Source: Pyxicephalus adspersus
Lineage: Eukaryota > Chordata > Amphibia > Anura > Pyxicephalidae
Assembly (NCBI RefSeq): GCF_032062135.1
Contig: NC_092859.1
Span: 65,527,769-65,591,768, forward strand
Direction: 5' to 3'
Length of the DNA stretch: 64,000 nucleotides
Part shown: one piece after another, positions 1-12,117 of the stretch
Position numbering within the stretch: the first letter of the stretch is position 1
Layout: the number at the start of each line of letters is the position of its first letter
Notes under the pieces: model-generated
Databases searched by the model: none
What the model was told of the DNA's origin: nothing
The model's input: the letters and a program-made list of their open reading frames with translations, nothing else
Position numbers and translations under genes: made by a program

Positions 1-91
1 AGGTCTACAATTTAAAAAAAAATTTCATGAAAAACAGTGGATCACTTTTGGTACAGAAATCTAGACCTCAGTGTAACGCTCAGGAGGTTAA
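1..91 (+). mobile_element. piggyBac-like MITE, right end only
   Basis: The first bases of the window match a second copy near 20228-20318 over about 85 bases (both read aggtctacaatttaaaaa and later tagacctcagtgtaacg). The element ends in gctcagg-agg followed by TTAA at 88-91, the target-site type of piggyBac transposons. The left part lies outside the window. No coding sequence is seen. Confidence 0.6.
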
Positions 92-454
92 GGTAATTTT
101 GCTTAGTAAAGACTCGAGTGTATGCATTATTCACCACCAGCTTGGTTGTGTAAGCACATAAACGTGGATTCCTCCTTAAACCAGAAGCAATATCATCCAT
201 GAATGTTGATTGTAGCCAAGCCCATTACATCAGAAATCATAGGAACAAATAGTCAATCTTTTCAATTTGAAGCACGTGAAGCAATATGGTCCAAAAAGCC
301 CTCTTTGCCTATTTCTTTCTATAGTTTCTCTTTTCTATGTATATACATGTGTCTACATACACGCATGAGTGCACATTAAGCAAGACAAGCAATATACACA
401 AAAAATTAAAACTTACCAGAATGAGGACAGTGCAAAAGTGTGGCATATTTTTCA

Positions 455-575
455 ACTGATAAAACACAGTTTAACTGCGCACATAGCGGGTCCGACTTGG
501 CGCACAACTATGCGCTACATACTCCTGAAGTTTGGTGCACAACTATGCGCATCAAACAACTGAGTTTTAACAAGA
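455..575. repeat. short imperfect inverted-repeat segment
   Basis: The left edge (gataaaacacagtttaact) and the reverse complement of the right edge (gttaaaactcagttgtttga) resemble each other, and the interior holds two copies of a gcgcac-aactatgcgc motif. This looks like a small foldback MITE, but no target duplication is clear. The flanking stretch 92-454 holds nothing I recognise. Confidence 0.25.
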
Positions 576-639
576 CAATTGTGCTGTTTTTAGCCTTTTA
601 AACAATTCAGAGAAAGGAACAGCTTAAAAACAATCACAA

Positions 640-1392
640 ATGACTTTTTCAACTGTATGTCCTGGGAGATTGGAAAGTAGATCACATAACAACAAACCCC
701 CAAAAAAACAAACAACATTTTACAAAAAACTTTATTCAAAAGAAACATTTGCTAAAAGGTCACATTAAAACATAAAAAAAAACATTAAAGAAAAACACAC
801 ACACCACTAAATGTAAACCCACACTTCCATATAAAGCTAAAATAGTTCAAAAATGGCCCAACAAATATTACATTCAAAAAATACCTATCAAACCAATATG
901 CAATTTTGACCTATCAAGGGTGGAAAACTGTATTAGAAAATATTTATGCAGGACAAACATTTCAAAGTGGTAATATAGGCAGAATTTCGCAATCAAACAA
1001 TATGGCCACAAACATAATAATATAGCATTAACAATGACTTCAAAATTGCAAAATGGACATTGAAACATTCAAAGTTTAAAGAAAAAACACAGCTATTGTG
1101 CTAAAGGGTAAGCAAAGTATCAAATGCAGCAACATAGATTATTTAGGACAACACATAAAACAACAGCCCCTACAAGAAAAAAAAGACAAAGGGAAAAAGC
1201 AAGTTAGACAACACCCTTATATATGCTAAAATGTAAGCGCACAGGTGATACAATTTCACTTGCAATTAGCACTTGCGCAGTCTGTCAAAACTGGCTGTTT
1301 GTTTTCTTTTTTGCAGTTGGACATTCCATAATAATTTATATTCATCATATATATTTAAATACATATATAATTATATACTACAATAATTATAA

Positions 1393-1423
<31 letters not shown>

Positions 1424-1540
1424 CTTTAGGAGCAAACAACGTGTGTGTGCTTGGGACTTTTGTGGGAAAATCTAGTCCGGTGGGAAAGCTGAAGTTTGGC
1501 CTGCAGAAAGTCGCAATATTTACACCCAGCCCCAGGCGTT
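640..1540. repeat. R1 repeat family, copy A (partial)
   Basis: This stretch matches three other places in the window: 9860-13330 on the same strand, 14412-14885 in part, and 17627-17110 on the opposite strand. Shared blocks include cctatcaagggtggaa, ggacattgaaacattcaaag, the AT microsatellite near 1380-1424 and acttttgtgggaaaatctag. Full copies of the family have a tgattcatcaag terminal inverted repeat; this copy lacks visible ends and is cut at about 1540 by a piggyBac-like element. R1 has no coding capacity that I can see and is probably a nonautonomous DNA transposon. Confidence 0.55.
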
Positions 1541-1934
1541 AGAGAGATAAATTTGAATTTCCAAGTTATTTACCTTTTTTTTATTTTTTTATTTTTTGTA
1601 TTGGATTGGATAGGGAGTTTGTATTCAATCCAATACAAAATGATTCAGAGATCATCCGGCGCTGGAACAAGAAGGACGTGGACGATCAGCGGGACCAGGT
1701 AAGATGCCGGCCGGCTTCTTACCGGTCCCGCTGGCACCCGACGAAGGACACCCGACGCTGGAGAGGGAGATCAGCGGACGATGATCGACGGAGGATGACG
1801 CTGGAACAAGAACACGACGCTGGATGAACACAGCGGGACCAGGTAAGTAAGGATGGGAAAAAACTCGGGGTTAACCATCCTAGCTGTTTTTTTTTTGCCC
1901 GTACGAAGGTTGGGCTTAACGGCTAGGAGGTTAA
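1541..1934. mobile_element. piggyBac-like MITE, right end
   Basis: The segment ends cggctaggagg followed by TTAA (1931-1934), matching the ends of the other TTAA-flanked elements in this window. Its interior carries a hairpin around gtattggattg / caatccaatac (about 1599-1639) also found at 49901-49941. The middle is GC-rich with repeated cgacgctgga blocks. The left end is not obvious; R1 copy A is interrupted at this point. Confidence 0.5.
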
Positions 1935-1989
1935 TCTATAGATATATCAACAAATACATATGTCAATAAACATAGTTATTATTAGATGG

Positions 1990-2130
1990 GATGAAAGTTA
2001 CATAGTTACATAGTAGGTTAGGTTGAAAAAAGACATAAGTCCATCAAGTTCAACCACTAGAGAAATAAACATATCCATGATATAAAACCCTAAAAGACAT
2101 AGTTGGTCCAGAGGAAGGCAAATAAAAAAT
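1990..2130 (-). mobile_element. CR1-type LINE 3' tail (antisense)
   Basis: On the minus strand this is the same tail seen at 29890-30040, 16620-16736 and 37310-37460: a block reading gttgaacttgatggacttat and ending ctactatgtaac. It is the end of the 3' UTR of the CR1-type LINE found elsewhere in the window. It abuts a sense-oriented 5' part of the same LINE at about 2130, so the copy is rearranged. Confidence 0.65.
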
Positions 2131-2134
2131 AGTA

Positions 2135-3250
2135 CAATAGCACAGTAGCAACAGCTCCTAGGTGAATACCACTGTGACAGATGTGTGCAAGACGCCTTTC
2201 TGGTATCTCGCATTGGAGAGCTGGAAAAGCGCATTGCAACACTGAAATCACTGGATCACTTTGAGAGGAGTCTTCTGCTCACTGAGCAGGCAGTTATTGG
2301 CTTAAATAGAGGGTGGAGAGGTTAGTCAGGATGAGTATGTAGGGAGTTGGGTTACTGTACCTAGAGGGAGTGGTAGGGGCACCCAGAAAAGGAAAGGCCA
2401 GCCCTGGGTTTGAGCACCCCAACATGTTTTACAAAGTTATGTGAAGATGTGCAGGTGGCATACCCAGTGGTGGCAACTCTAAATGTTACTGCTACCCCTA
2501 ACAGCCGGGAAAGCAGCACATCTAGTAGTGGTGGGGAGGGAAACGCATGAAGGAAAAGACAATTGGTTGTCATAGGGGATTCTATCATCAGGAGGACTGA
2601 TAGAATAGTTTGTCGCCCTGATCCCTTCAACCGAATGGTTTGCTGTCTCCCTGGTGCCAGGGTTGGGCATATGGTGGACCGAGTGGACAAACTACTGGGA
2701 GGGGCTGGACAGGACCCAGCTGTCTTGGTCTATGTTGGAACCAATGACAATATAAATGGAAGATGGAGGATCCCTAAAAAATCAGTTTAGGGAACTAGGT
2801 TTCAAGTTGAAGAAAAGGACCTCCAAGGCTATATTCTCTGGAATATTGCCGATGCTATGCGCAACACAGGAAAGGCAGAAAGAGCTTAGGCAGCTAAATG
2901 CATGGCTTAAGTCCTGGTGTAGATGGGAAGGGTTTGGGTTCATAGAGCACTGGACTGACTTTTTGTTGGGGTACAACCTGTATGCCAGAGATGGCTTGCT
3001 CCTAAATGAAAGGGGGTCTGCTGCGCTAGGGGAAAGATTTAGGGGAATGGTGGAGGGATATTTAAACCAGGACAGATGGGGGTGGGACAGGTGGATTGGG
3101 GATAGTTGGGGGGAGGATTATGGATAATTGTAAGGAGCTTCCCGTGTTACAAACATTGTATTGTGCAGTACTAGTTGTACTGAAAAACAAAATAATTTGG
3201 CAAACAAGGATGGTAAATGCAGCAATGGTTTAAAGAGCAAAGTCCAAGTA
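2135..3250 (+). pseudogene. CR1 LINE ORF1 relic with SGNH-type esterase domain
   Basis: The region begins with a coiled-coil-like stretch (SRIGELEKRIATLKSLDHFE, about 2205-2265) also present at 34250-34310. From about 2563 an open frame contains VVIGDSIIRR, the block I GDS motif of SGNH hydrolases, followed by CCLPGARV and YVGTND. After a frame change near 2750-2775 the frame continues with FRELGFKLKKR, a central helix region, and ARDGLLLNERG to a stop at 3127. CR1-clade LINEs are known to encode an esterase in ORF1, which fits. The end (about 3205-3240) matches the start of ORF2 in the copy at 34530, so this piece runs from 5' UTR to the ORF2 start. At least one frameshift means it is a pseudogene. 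Confidence 0.7.
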
Positions 3251-3252
3251 CA

Positions 3253-4140
3253 CTATATCAAGGACATGAGGACATGTGGATGTAATCCATCAGGTCCTGG
3301 TGCCTTGTCAACCTTAATTTTTCCCAGCTGTTTCTCAATCATATCAATTCTGAGCCATTGTGACACATTTAAGGCGGTGACTTTGCTATTATGAATTTGG
3401 ACTTGAGCTCTGCCATTTTCCTTCGTGAGTGCAGAGCTAAAAAAAGTGTTTAGTAAATCTGCCTTGTCTTTATCCCCAGTTACCAACCTAGCGACGTCCT
3501 TTAAGGGGCCTGCATGCTCAGATCTGATCTTTTTGATATTAATATATGTGAAAAATTTGTTGGAGTTTGCCTTACTTTCCTTTGCAAATCTGTCCTTCAT
3601 TTTGAAGTTTTGCACATTTTATCTCCTTTTTACATCTTTTGTTATATTCTTAATAGGTTTCAAATGATGAAGGTAATCCTTCATTTTTACATTTTTGGAA
3701 TGCCCTTTTCTTGTTCCTTATGGCTTTTTTAACATCAGCTGTAAGCCACATACGTTTTAATTTTAGCCTCTTAAACTTATTACCAATTGGAATATATTTT
3801 TCAGTGTGGTTTTGTAGAACAGACTTGAAACCTTCCAATTTCTATTCAGTGTTCTATTAGGACAATATTTTCTCCCAGTCCTAGAGAGCCCCCCTTAATA
3901 ATGGAAATTTTACTCTCTTTAAATTAAATGTTTTTATCTTTCCTGTTTTTGCTTTCTGTTTACAGCTTACAATAAATGAAATCATATTATGGTCACTGCT
4001 ACCCAGATTCCCTTTTATTTGCACAAGTGTTATAAGCTCTGCATTGATAGAAAGAACTAGGTTCAGCAGAGTATCATTTCTAGTTGAGGCTTACAGGTAT
4101 AAACTGTACCATAAAATTATCTTGTATTAGATTCACAAAT
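3253..4140 (-). pseudogene. CR1 LINE ORF2 middle fragment (endonuclease end to reverse transcriptase start)
   Basis: On the minus strand, 4140 to about 3990 resembles the end of the endonuclease region; 3838-3650 encodes YIPIGNKFKRLKLKRMW and DVKKAIRNKKRAFQK; 3615-3253 encodes LLNTFFSSALTKENG, MIEKQLGKIKVDKAPGPDG and LHPHVL. The KAPGPDG motif is the entry to the LINE reverse-transcriptase domain. The same region in sense orientation is at 35340-35820. The piece stops at 3253 where it meets the sense ORF1/ORF2 start, so palm and thumb of the polymerase are missing. Several stops and frame changes are present. Confidence 0.75.
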
Positions 4141-4159
4141 TTCCTCCCTTTCGGAAAGA

Positions 4160-7100
4160 ATTTATGCCACTTAGCATAAGGTAAAGTATAGAACAGAGCA
4201 GTTGTCTCTGTGCCCAATGGGTTTCGCCTTTATGGCTTCATCAGGGTAGGGTAGAGACTTATCCTAATACGTAACATAACAAAAGATATAAATATAAATG
4301 TGCAAAACTTACTAGATATACAAGTTACACATAATATGTTCTTTGCATATAATATGTTATACATTATATAACACGCATTTATTGGTAACAATAAAGATAT
4401 AGTTAAATATATATCAGTAGTTATAGTGCTGCTACAAGTATATCTATTTACATGCAAATAAATGTAAGGAGTGTACTTTACATCCAAATAAGTGTTGTAG
4501 AGTTTGAGGGAATTGAGTGTTTTCAATCGACAGATTACATCAGTGAGTCTGTAAAAAGAAGTGATAGAAAGATAAGCTTGTATGTATGTTTACATATGTT
4601 GATGCCAGTACTTAGCTATCTGCTTTCTTTGGGGTCCCTATAATTCTTTTGTTGATTTGATGCCACTTAAAGCACCTATCCTATATTAAGCAAACTGTTG
4701 TTTTATTTTAAGGGGTGGGGTATTACAGGAGTGATATTTTGATTTTAAATTTTGATATTTTGATTTAATTTCCCCTTGGTGTATATTGATAATTTTGAAA
4801 TAAACTTTTTAAAGCTTATGATGCTCAAATCACAGCATACTATTTTTTATTATATAACTCACATTCATAGCATCCACCATCACCATATAAAAAAGTGAAG
4901 GATACACCAGTTAGCCCTATTCTCAGTTCACATAGGAGAAATGATTTGCTCCTAATAAACATAATTGAGATTCAGCACTAAGTTTTAGTTTGCGAATTAC
5001 AATGAAATACACGGCTCGCCTATCCCTTTGTGAATAGATCTCCAGCAAACTGGCTCAATACTTATTAGTCACTACAACTAATCAGTAAGATATTATAGCC
5101 TTAGAAGAGTAGCAAGGCTCCTGGGTGAATCAGACTTTTTGTAACATTTTGCATTATAATAGAGTTAAATGAATTGTTGTTTATTAAAGTATTGGTGTGA
5201 CCATAAGATGATGGAAACCTTCTATTTTTTTTGTGATTGAATATTTTGTAAAGCCATCTACCTGGTAATCGGAAAGCTTAATGTATTTAGGTGAGTAGTG
5301 AGAAGCAGCAAGGTAGAGAAATTGACAACAAAAGGTCACTATTTCAGTCACTGCACACAATTAGAATTATAAAAAGGTGCACTTAGTATTTCATTTATTT
5401 TGTACAATCACAATGGATGATGAGTGATAAGTAGAAGCATCAAGGTGTGTGAAAATTCTTGAACCCAGGGCATTAGGACCTAATAAAGAATATTCCAATA
5501 CTAACACAATGATAGTAAATAAAATACTTTTTGCAGTGTGTTTCGTATCCTAACCAACAAATTCAGAATATTATATAACAAAAAATGTTCCTATTTATTC
5601 AGATTGTTTGTTTATACCCAACCACAAGGATTCCAGAAATCAAAATGTCCTCCCTTTAAAGAATGACGCAATAAAAATATTTTACAGTTTCAATAAAAAC
5701 TGTCTAAGTGAACTGTTTATGGTACCAAATGGTTGATTATTTTCATCATTCCTCAAATTAGAAGTGGTTGGTTTATCTGTGACATGTTTTCCTGAGTTAT
5801 AAACGCAATCCTTCAACAGTAAATATCGCTTTCAACTACTTGGCAGCTCGGTGATGAAAAAGGGCAGGATTTATGTCCAGAGGTCCTGTCTGCTACTGTG
5901 GTTTGCTTTACATGAGATGAATTTACTTGAGTCTTTCAAAGCTAATGACATGATGTAATCATTTTTAGCAGAAAAATAAATCACCTTTTTAACTCCCCAA
6001 TAAGAATAACGTTTTTTAATTATATATGGTATTGATATGTTAATCCTTTCATAAACATGATGTGGTATTAAGAGAACACTTTTTATTTCCTATTGTTAGC
6101 CCCAAAAGGTTCATGTACACATTCGGCTGTAAATCCTTATGGCCCAGGATAAACACATATAAATTCTGTAAATAATAAAAAAAATAATAATAAAAAATAA
6201 ATAATACACAGAGACCTTTATTATAAATGGATTAATTATGGGAATAAGACCTGCAGACACCTCCTGGCCTCATGTGTTACCTTCTCTTGATCTACAGAAC
6301 TAGACTACATTAGCCAGATATCACACTTGGCTACCTGGCAGCTTGCAGAGGAAACTTTCTTCTTGAACCTGTACTAGTTACAAGTAAAAATATGAAAGTT
6401 TTCATCTGCAGGCAGTTCTTTTGAAAATGTTAGTTGCTATGTTAAGGTAGTGGCTGTAAAGATTCCAAATATGTATGCAGATGTTCTATTTTCACTGGTT
6501 GCATACTTTATCTATGGTATTGAAGCTGAAATCAGGCACTTCTAGCATTTTAGAACAAGGAAAGCAATAGCAATGTTTGTCTCAATAGTATTTGTTTTTA
6601 AATACTTACCTTTGGCAGAGCTAAAACTGACTTTTATTTCTTATAAGGTTAGATAGTGATAGTTTTACAATTGTCTCTACAAAATGCTAAGTGTAAAATA
6701 AAACATATTGCCACATCCCTACCTCCAAAAACTATAACACAGAACTTTTATTTCAACCTTAATAAAATGTCACTGAAGGTCTATTACTCGCAAAGCCTCC
6801 AGGCATAGGGCCTGATTTAGTGGAGAAGTGTGAAGTGTGGGGTAGTAAAATGAGATTGGGTTCCCTACAAAATTGCAATGCAAATCAATTCCACATAATT
6901 GGATATTTGTGTTCACCTCCATGTATTTTACACTTTAGGCAAAGCCTGGTCAACACCTTATAACAACCACTGTGATAACAATGAATAAAAGGTGATCCGA
7001 CTCACTTGGGCCCATGAAAAGGTGAACACCTGGAATTAAGCTTTAAAAGTTTTTATCAATTTATAGTTAGGAAAACTGTACTATTCTCATCAAAACTTTG

Positions 7101-8504
7101 CTGTGCAGCCCTGCTCAGCTTCACATCCTTTTCAATGAAAACATTGTCTTTGTTCCTATGGTTTATCTATACTCTACTGGACCACGGAAGGCTTCTAAAA
7201 GTATGGCTTATCTATTAAAATAAATAGAGACATATGTTCCTACTGGCATAGGCTGCTGGAGTCTCGGGCTCAGTTGCGAGGTGTGCTCCATGTAAAGTTG
7301 TAATGTTCGGCAATTATCAGCTGTTAGAAATGATTGGGTGGCTTTCCAGATGCCATAATTACATCTGAATTTATAACTAAGGCTGGGGATAAGAACTCTG
7401 AAACTAACAGCTGCTCTTGCAGCTGTGAACTTACTTTTAGCCTTTGACTGTCTCAGTGTAAAATTTACAGTAGTGGTATTAAAAGAGTTAAAATGCCAGA
7501 TTTGCATCTGAAACCTCACAGCCATGTGCGAAGCAGAAGAACACCTAACTCCCTGCAGTGAAACCATCTGCTTCATTGTCAGATCACGATTGTATGTCTA
7601 AGGGTAGACTGAAGTTATCAACTTATATGATTACCATACAACAGACACATGCAGTAAAATTCTTATAAGGATACATATGTCGTTTAAGGCAAAGACACAT
7701 CAGTTTCCGCTAAATTGCATGTTAGCGTTAAATATGTGTATGTGAACAATTAAATCCTATTCTTCACAAATGTACATTTTATAATAAGCCTTATTAATAC
7801 ATTATAATTAATGTCCTTAACTAAAGAATTTATCTAACATTAAAAAATGTGCTGACCTCATGACATATTATTAGAGATTTAGGAATATTTCCAAGAAGAG
7901 CAATAGAAATCCTTGGAAATTTGTAATAATTGCCAACTATACTGTATATAGCAGCTGCTAATTACATTTTCACTTATGCAACAGTCTCACAATTTGCATT
8001 CAGTTGGAGACTTGGGCACAGATGATACTATTTTTTTCAGCCTCACAGCATATTTAGATTTTTCAATTTATGTGGAAGTATGTGATGCCATTCCTAAAAT
8101 AGAGCTGTCAGTTATACATCAAGATATTGCACTGAGATGTTTACATAGCTGTTTATCCTCCACATTATCTGAAGTGTCATTTCAATGTCTTGATTACTCT
8201 GTAGTTCACCAATATATTCTTGTGACCTGTTATTGTTATTGTTGTGTCATTTTGTTACTCATTTAAAAGTGACAGTTAACTTCACCTCTAGAAAGCAACA
8301 CCAAACTGATACGCCATTAGTCAGATGTAAGATAATTAACTAGACTATTTCTATTGTACATTCATCTCCATGTTACCATATGGCACAGCAATATGGCTTA
8401 CAAAAGCATGGAAATTTTTTGTTTTATCTGACAGCAGACGAAATCAAATGCTTTACAAAAATAAAAGTGGAGGGAGAATTATTGAATATTTGAGGAAGTA
8501 TGAT
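4160..8504. other. AT-rich noncoding stretch, no recognised gene
   Basis: I find no conserved protein block or TE ends here. Near 4205-4245 there is a short segment (cgcctttatggcttcatcag) of a type common in amphibian repeats, and 6178-6205 is an A/T simple repeat. Short open frames, including one of 122 codons on the minus strand at 7208-7576, show no recognisable motif. Parts may be unique sequence. Confidence 0.4.
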
Positions 8505-9245
8505 AAGGCTGATTCATCAAGCAAATGTGCAGAAGCTTGCCAGGCACATATACGATCCGCTGGGCACAAGGTATTACTGAGATCCGATAGCGAGTGCTGG
8601 TGCACTCGCCTGTTGGCTTACAGCATTAATAAATGAGCAGTGAGGTTGAGAATTCACCAATTAAGGTGAATAATTTATAGCTGCGCAATTGAGGTGGATC
8701 TGTTAAGCTCTGTCAATGGTGATGTCATAGCATTCAATTAGGGCACACCTGGTCCCTGTTCTGTGTGAACCTACAGTCCATTACAGGTCAATTTGAATCT
8801 TTAGCGCATGATCTTTTTTTTGTGGTAAGTGCTCCATTTTTATGTTACAATTATACTAATTTAGAAAATTGGTTAATTTATAGTTAGATTGGCTGCAATG
8901 GTTGTTTTAATACTTTTTTTTTTTTTTTGGGACTAGTTGCAACATTTCAAACTAATTTATATCAAGCTGTATATATACTAATTAGCACTTTATAATATGT
9001 CATCCCATCACACAATAGTATGTTAAAAAAAAATTTCCAAAGCATTTTGGGTCTGATCCAAATTTCATTATAGTTTGGCTATGAGAAATCAAATATTTGA
9101 AAAAAAGATTGTTGGCAAATATGTTATACTACATGTATAAAGGCACATTTAGTGATTTCACTTGCATGTGTATGTCAAAATATATTTAAATGTATATAAA
9201 TACATATGCATTTTCATTTTTACTTTTTTAACTGGACTGGTTTGT

Positions 9246-9263
9246 GGGGGGGGGGGGGGGGGG
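9246..9263 (+). repeat. poly-G run of 18
   Basis: An uninterrupted run of 18 G lies inside R1 copy B. Long G runs can form quadruplexes and are error-prone in sequencing, so the exact length is uncertain. Confidence 0.9.
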
Positions 9264-10235
9264 ATTAATCAAGTAAAATTACTTGGTATGCATTGATGTG
9301 ACTTTTTGTATTGTTCATAATTGTTAGCTTGATCTGTTGCTGCAATGTTTTTGTACCTGTTTAAAATGATGGTCTCTATTGGTTAACAATTCCTCCCTCA
9401 TCCTGTTTTCCTACAATGTACTGTATATGTAATTTTATCCATAAATAATTAGTACAAATATATACATGGTTTCCACTCCAAACTGGTACATGACTCCCCC
9501 CATTGTCCCATTCTCAAAGTCATATTGTCACATATTAGTATTTGAATGTACTATTTATAGTACTATTCTGGTATTCCTTGAATATAATAATATATTAATG
9601 AATAATAATGAATATATTTTCATGTTTTTTTATTTATTTTAATAGTCTGACATTTGCTGAGTAAGCTGTGGTTTTCCTTTACTATACTTCACTCATGTTG
9701 ATTAGCTGCCACTGTTCTACACAACTCTTCTGTTCATTTGTAGTATTGGTATAGGTTTGTTCTCATTGTGCTGTGCTGCCTGATCTTAGCCCTATAGAAA
9801 GGAAATGCTCAAACAATCACTATTTACTTGTTAAATTGTAGGTCTGTTGGATCACCCAAGGTTAAACATCCTGGGAGATTGTAAAGAAGAAAAAAAACAA
9901 TTAAAAGATAAGATAAGATAAATACATTTTCACACCACACAGACACCACAAAATTTACCTGACAAAATAAGTAAAAAAAACAAAAACAAACAAACACAAG
10001 TAAAGCTGCATACACATGTCCAATAATTATCGTTGGAAAAAAAATAATCGTTCTTAAAAAAGTGACCAACGACGCCGACGAACAAGGATAGTCGTTGGAA
10101 ATGAACGACTGGCGCGGCGGATCCAATTGGACGACGATCGTTCACCATCTATCGTGTGTACGGTTGTTCAGCGATTGTGCATGTTCCGAGCATGCGCGAT
10201 GAAGGAACGTTCTATACGTATTGTGTTTATGTGTG

Positions 10236-10271
<36 letters not shown>

Positions 10272-10402
10272 TATAGATAGATAGATATATCTATATATAT
10301 CGATATCTATAGAGGACCTTACATATCAATAATAAATATGACCTGTCATTCTTCTTTATCATTCATATGACAGGACCCCTATATTGGTAATAGTAAATTG
10401 GT

Positions 10403-10855
10403 CAGTTTCCAGCGGAGTTCTTCATCCTGTTCCTGCGCAGTTCTACACCCTGTTCCAGCGCAGTACTTCATCCTGTTTGTTCCAGCGCAGTTCTACACCA
10501 TGTTCCGGCGGAGTTCTTCATCCTGTTCCAGTGCAGTACTTCATCCTGTTTGTTCCAGCGGAGTTCTACAACCTGTTCCAGGGCAGTACTTCATCCTGTT
10601 TGTTCGAGCCCAGATCTACACCCTGTTCCAGCGCAGTACTTCATCCTGTTTGTTCTAGCACAGGTCTACACCCTGTTCCAGCGCAGTACTTCATCCTGTT
10701 TGTTCTAGCACAGGTCTACACCCTGTTCCAGCGCAGTACTTCATCCTGTTTGTTCTAGCACAGGTCTACACCCTGTTCCAGCGCAGTACTTCATGCTGTT
10801 TGTTCCAGCGCAGTCCTACACCCTGTTCCAGTGCAATACTTCATCCTGTTTAGTT
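10403..10855 (+). repeat. minisatellite, about 50-bp period
   Basis: About eight tandem units built on tctacaccctgttccagcgc and agtacttcatcctgtttgtt; successive units start near 10442, 10492, 10565, 10615, 10665, 10715, 10765 and 10815. One unit is lengthened by about 23 bases. A frame stays open through most of it (10384-10758), but the 50-base period shifts frame in each unit, so this is a by-product of composition rather than a gene. It lies inside the Harbinger element near its left end. Confidence 0.85.
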
Positions 10856-10997
10856 CAAATTTAAAACTTACCTGCCAGTCAAGTATAAATAAATGACACA
10901 CACACAAATTTTTTTTTCAAATATTTATACTAAAAAAATATAAAAACTATAATAAAAAAAGAAATAATAATATAAAAGGTCCTAAAAGTTTTTGTTT

Positions 10998-11370
10998 AGC
11001 TCCTTTTTAAGCGCATGCAGGTCTCTCCTTGCTTTGCGCACTATCTTGGCCACGGCCTTCCATTTTTGGTCCATGGCCTCGAGTTTGGCCATCAATTCTT
11101 TTTTTTGGGAAACAACATCTGTGTGGAAATAACAAGAAGAATATTAAGTACACATGTATTGTGAAGCGGACACATGGATATGAGACATTTTTGCATGAAC
11201 AATATATGAATGCTTACCAACACTTCTCGCCATCTGTCCTGACGTGCCTGGCTCAGGACTTTCTCGTTCTCGTTGCAGAGATCTTATTAAATATATAACA
11301 ATATCCTACCTTCCACCTCTAGCTGCTCCTCCGGACCCCCAGCCTGGTCAGGAGAACCCAGAATCAACTC
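10998..11370 (-). pseudogene. possible spliced accessory (Myb-like partner) gene fragment of the Harbinger element
   Basis: On the minus strand three short open blocks are separated by intron-like AT sequence with plausible GT and AG borders. The first (about 11370-11310) encodes LILGSPDQAGGPEEQLEVE followed by gtagga; the second (about 11283-11215) encodes RSLQRERESPEPGTSG followed by gtaagc; the third (about 11120-10998) encodes a charged helix with KKELMAKLEAMDQKWKAV and ends KKELNKNF then TAG. Autonomous Harbinger elements carry a second gene for a Myb/SANT-type DNA-binding protein, and acidic plus coiled-coil C-termini fit that protein, but the Myb domain itself is not visible here. The exon model is inference from the sequence alone. 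Confidence 0.35.
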
Positions 11371-11455
11371 TGCATAAAAATAAAATCAAAACCATATTTG
11401 AACTATATTTAAAAATATTAATAATTATTATATTTATTAATAATTTAATTTTAAT

Positions 11456-12040
11456 AATTATTGCGGCATAGAAAATTATGTAGCAAGCAGCAAGCATAAA
11501 CCACCTTGTCAATTTTGTCCATGAGGAGATTGATAGCAGTATGGAATATTCGAAAGCGATTTGCTAGAATACTGAACGCATTCTCAACCACTCTCCTAGC
11601 ACGAGATAACCGGTAATTAAAAATTATTTTCTGTTTGTCCAAGTTTTTTTGAAGATAGGGTTTTAACAGCTTTTCATGCAATGCAAATGCTTCATCTCAA
11701 CAAACACAAAGTTCAGTCCCTCCACAGTTTGGCTGTTTCTAGGAAGGTGCAGTTGCTTGTTCATCAGCTTCCTGTGAAATGGAGTACCATCCAGAACGCC
11801 TCCATCAGACATGTGCCCATTTCTTCCTATGTCCACTAAAACAAATTCATAACGGGCATTCACTATTGCCATGAGCACGATGCTGAAAAACTCCTTATAG
11901 TTATAATAATACGATCCACTGTCTGCCGGCGGGGTAATTCTTACATGCTTCCCATCAATTGCTCCTCCACAATTTGGGAAGTTCCATAGATCTTGAAATT
12001 CTGAATCGATGGCCAGCCGTTCCTCTGGTGTATTAGGAAA
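11456..12040 (-). pseudogene. Harbinger transposase, DDE domain (HARBI1-like), one frameshift
   Basis: Read on the minus strand, the exon begins after a splice acceptor (ctcttttcag at about 12050-12041) with FPNTPEERLAIDSEF, then WNFPNCGGAIDGKHVRI (first catalytic D), YYNYKEFFSIVLMAIV, the VDIGRNGHMSDGG block (second catalytic D), and LHLPRNSQTVEGLNFVF. A single frameshift near 11690-11700 separates this from LHEKLLKPYL, FNYRLSRARRVVENAFSIL (catalytic E in VENAF), RFRIFHTAINL and VVYACCLLHNFL. These are the characteristic blocks of the PIF/Harbinger nuclease, which cuts at 3-base TWA targets. All three acidic residues are preserved, but the reading frame and the upstream helix region are damaged, so it should be inactive. 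Confidence 0.85.
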
Positions 12041-12117
12041 CTGAAAAGAGAACATAGGAAGAGTTTTATATGCATAATATTATGTTCTGTTTATATGTTC
12101 TATTTATTTTTTTTGCA

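Noticed and set aside
7208..7576. A 122-codon minus-strand open frame
   Set aside because: No recognisable domain, no neighbouring exon and no codon pattern that sets it apart; chance is the simplest reading.
10384..10758. A 124-codon open frame on the plus strand
   Set aside because: It lies in a ~50-bp tandem repeat whose period is not a multiple of three; openness reflects repeat composition.
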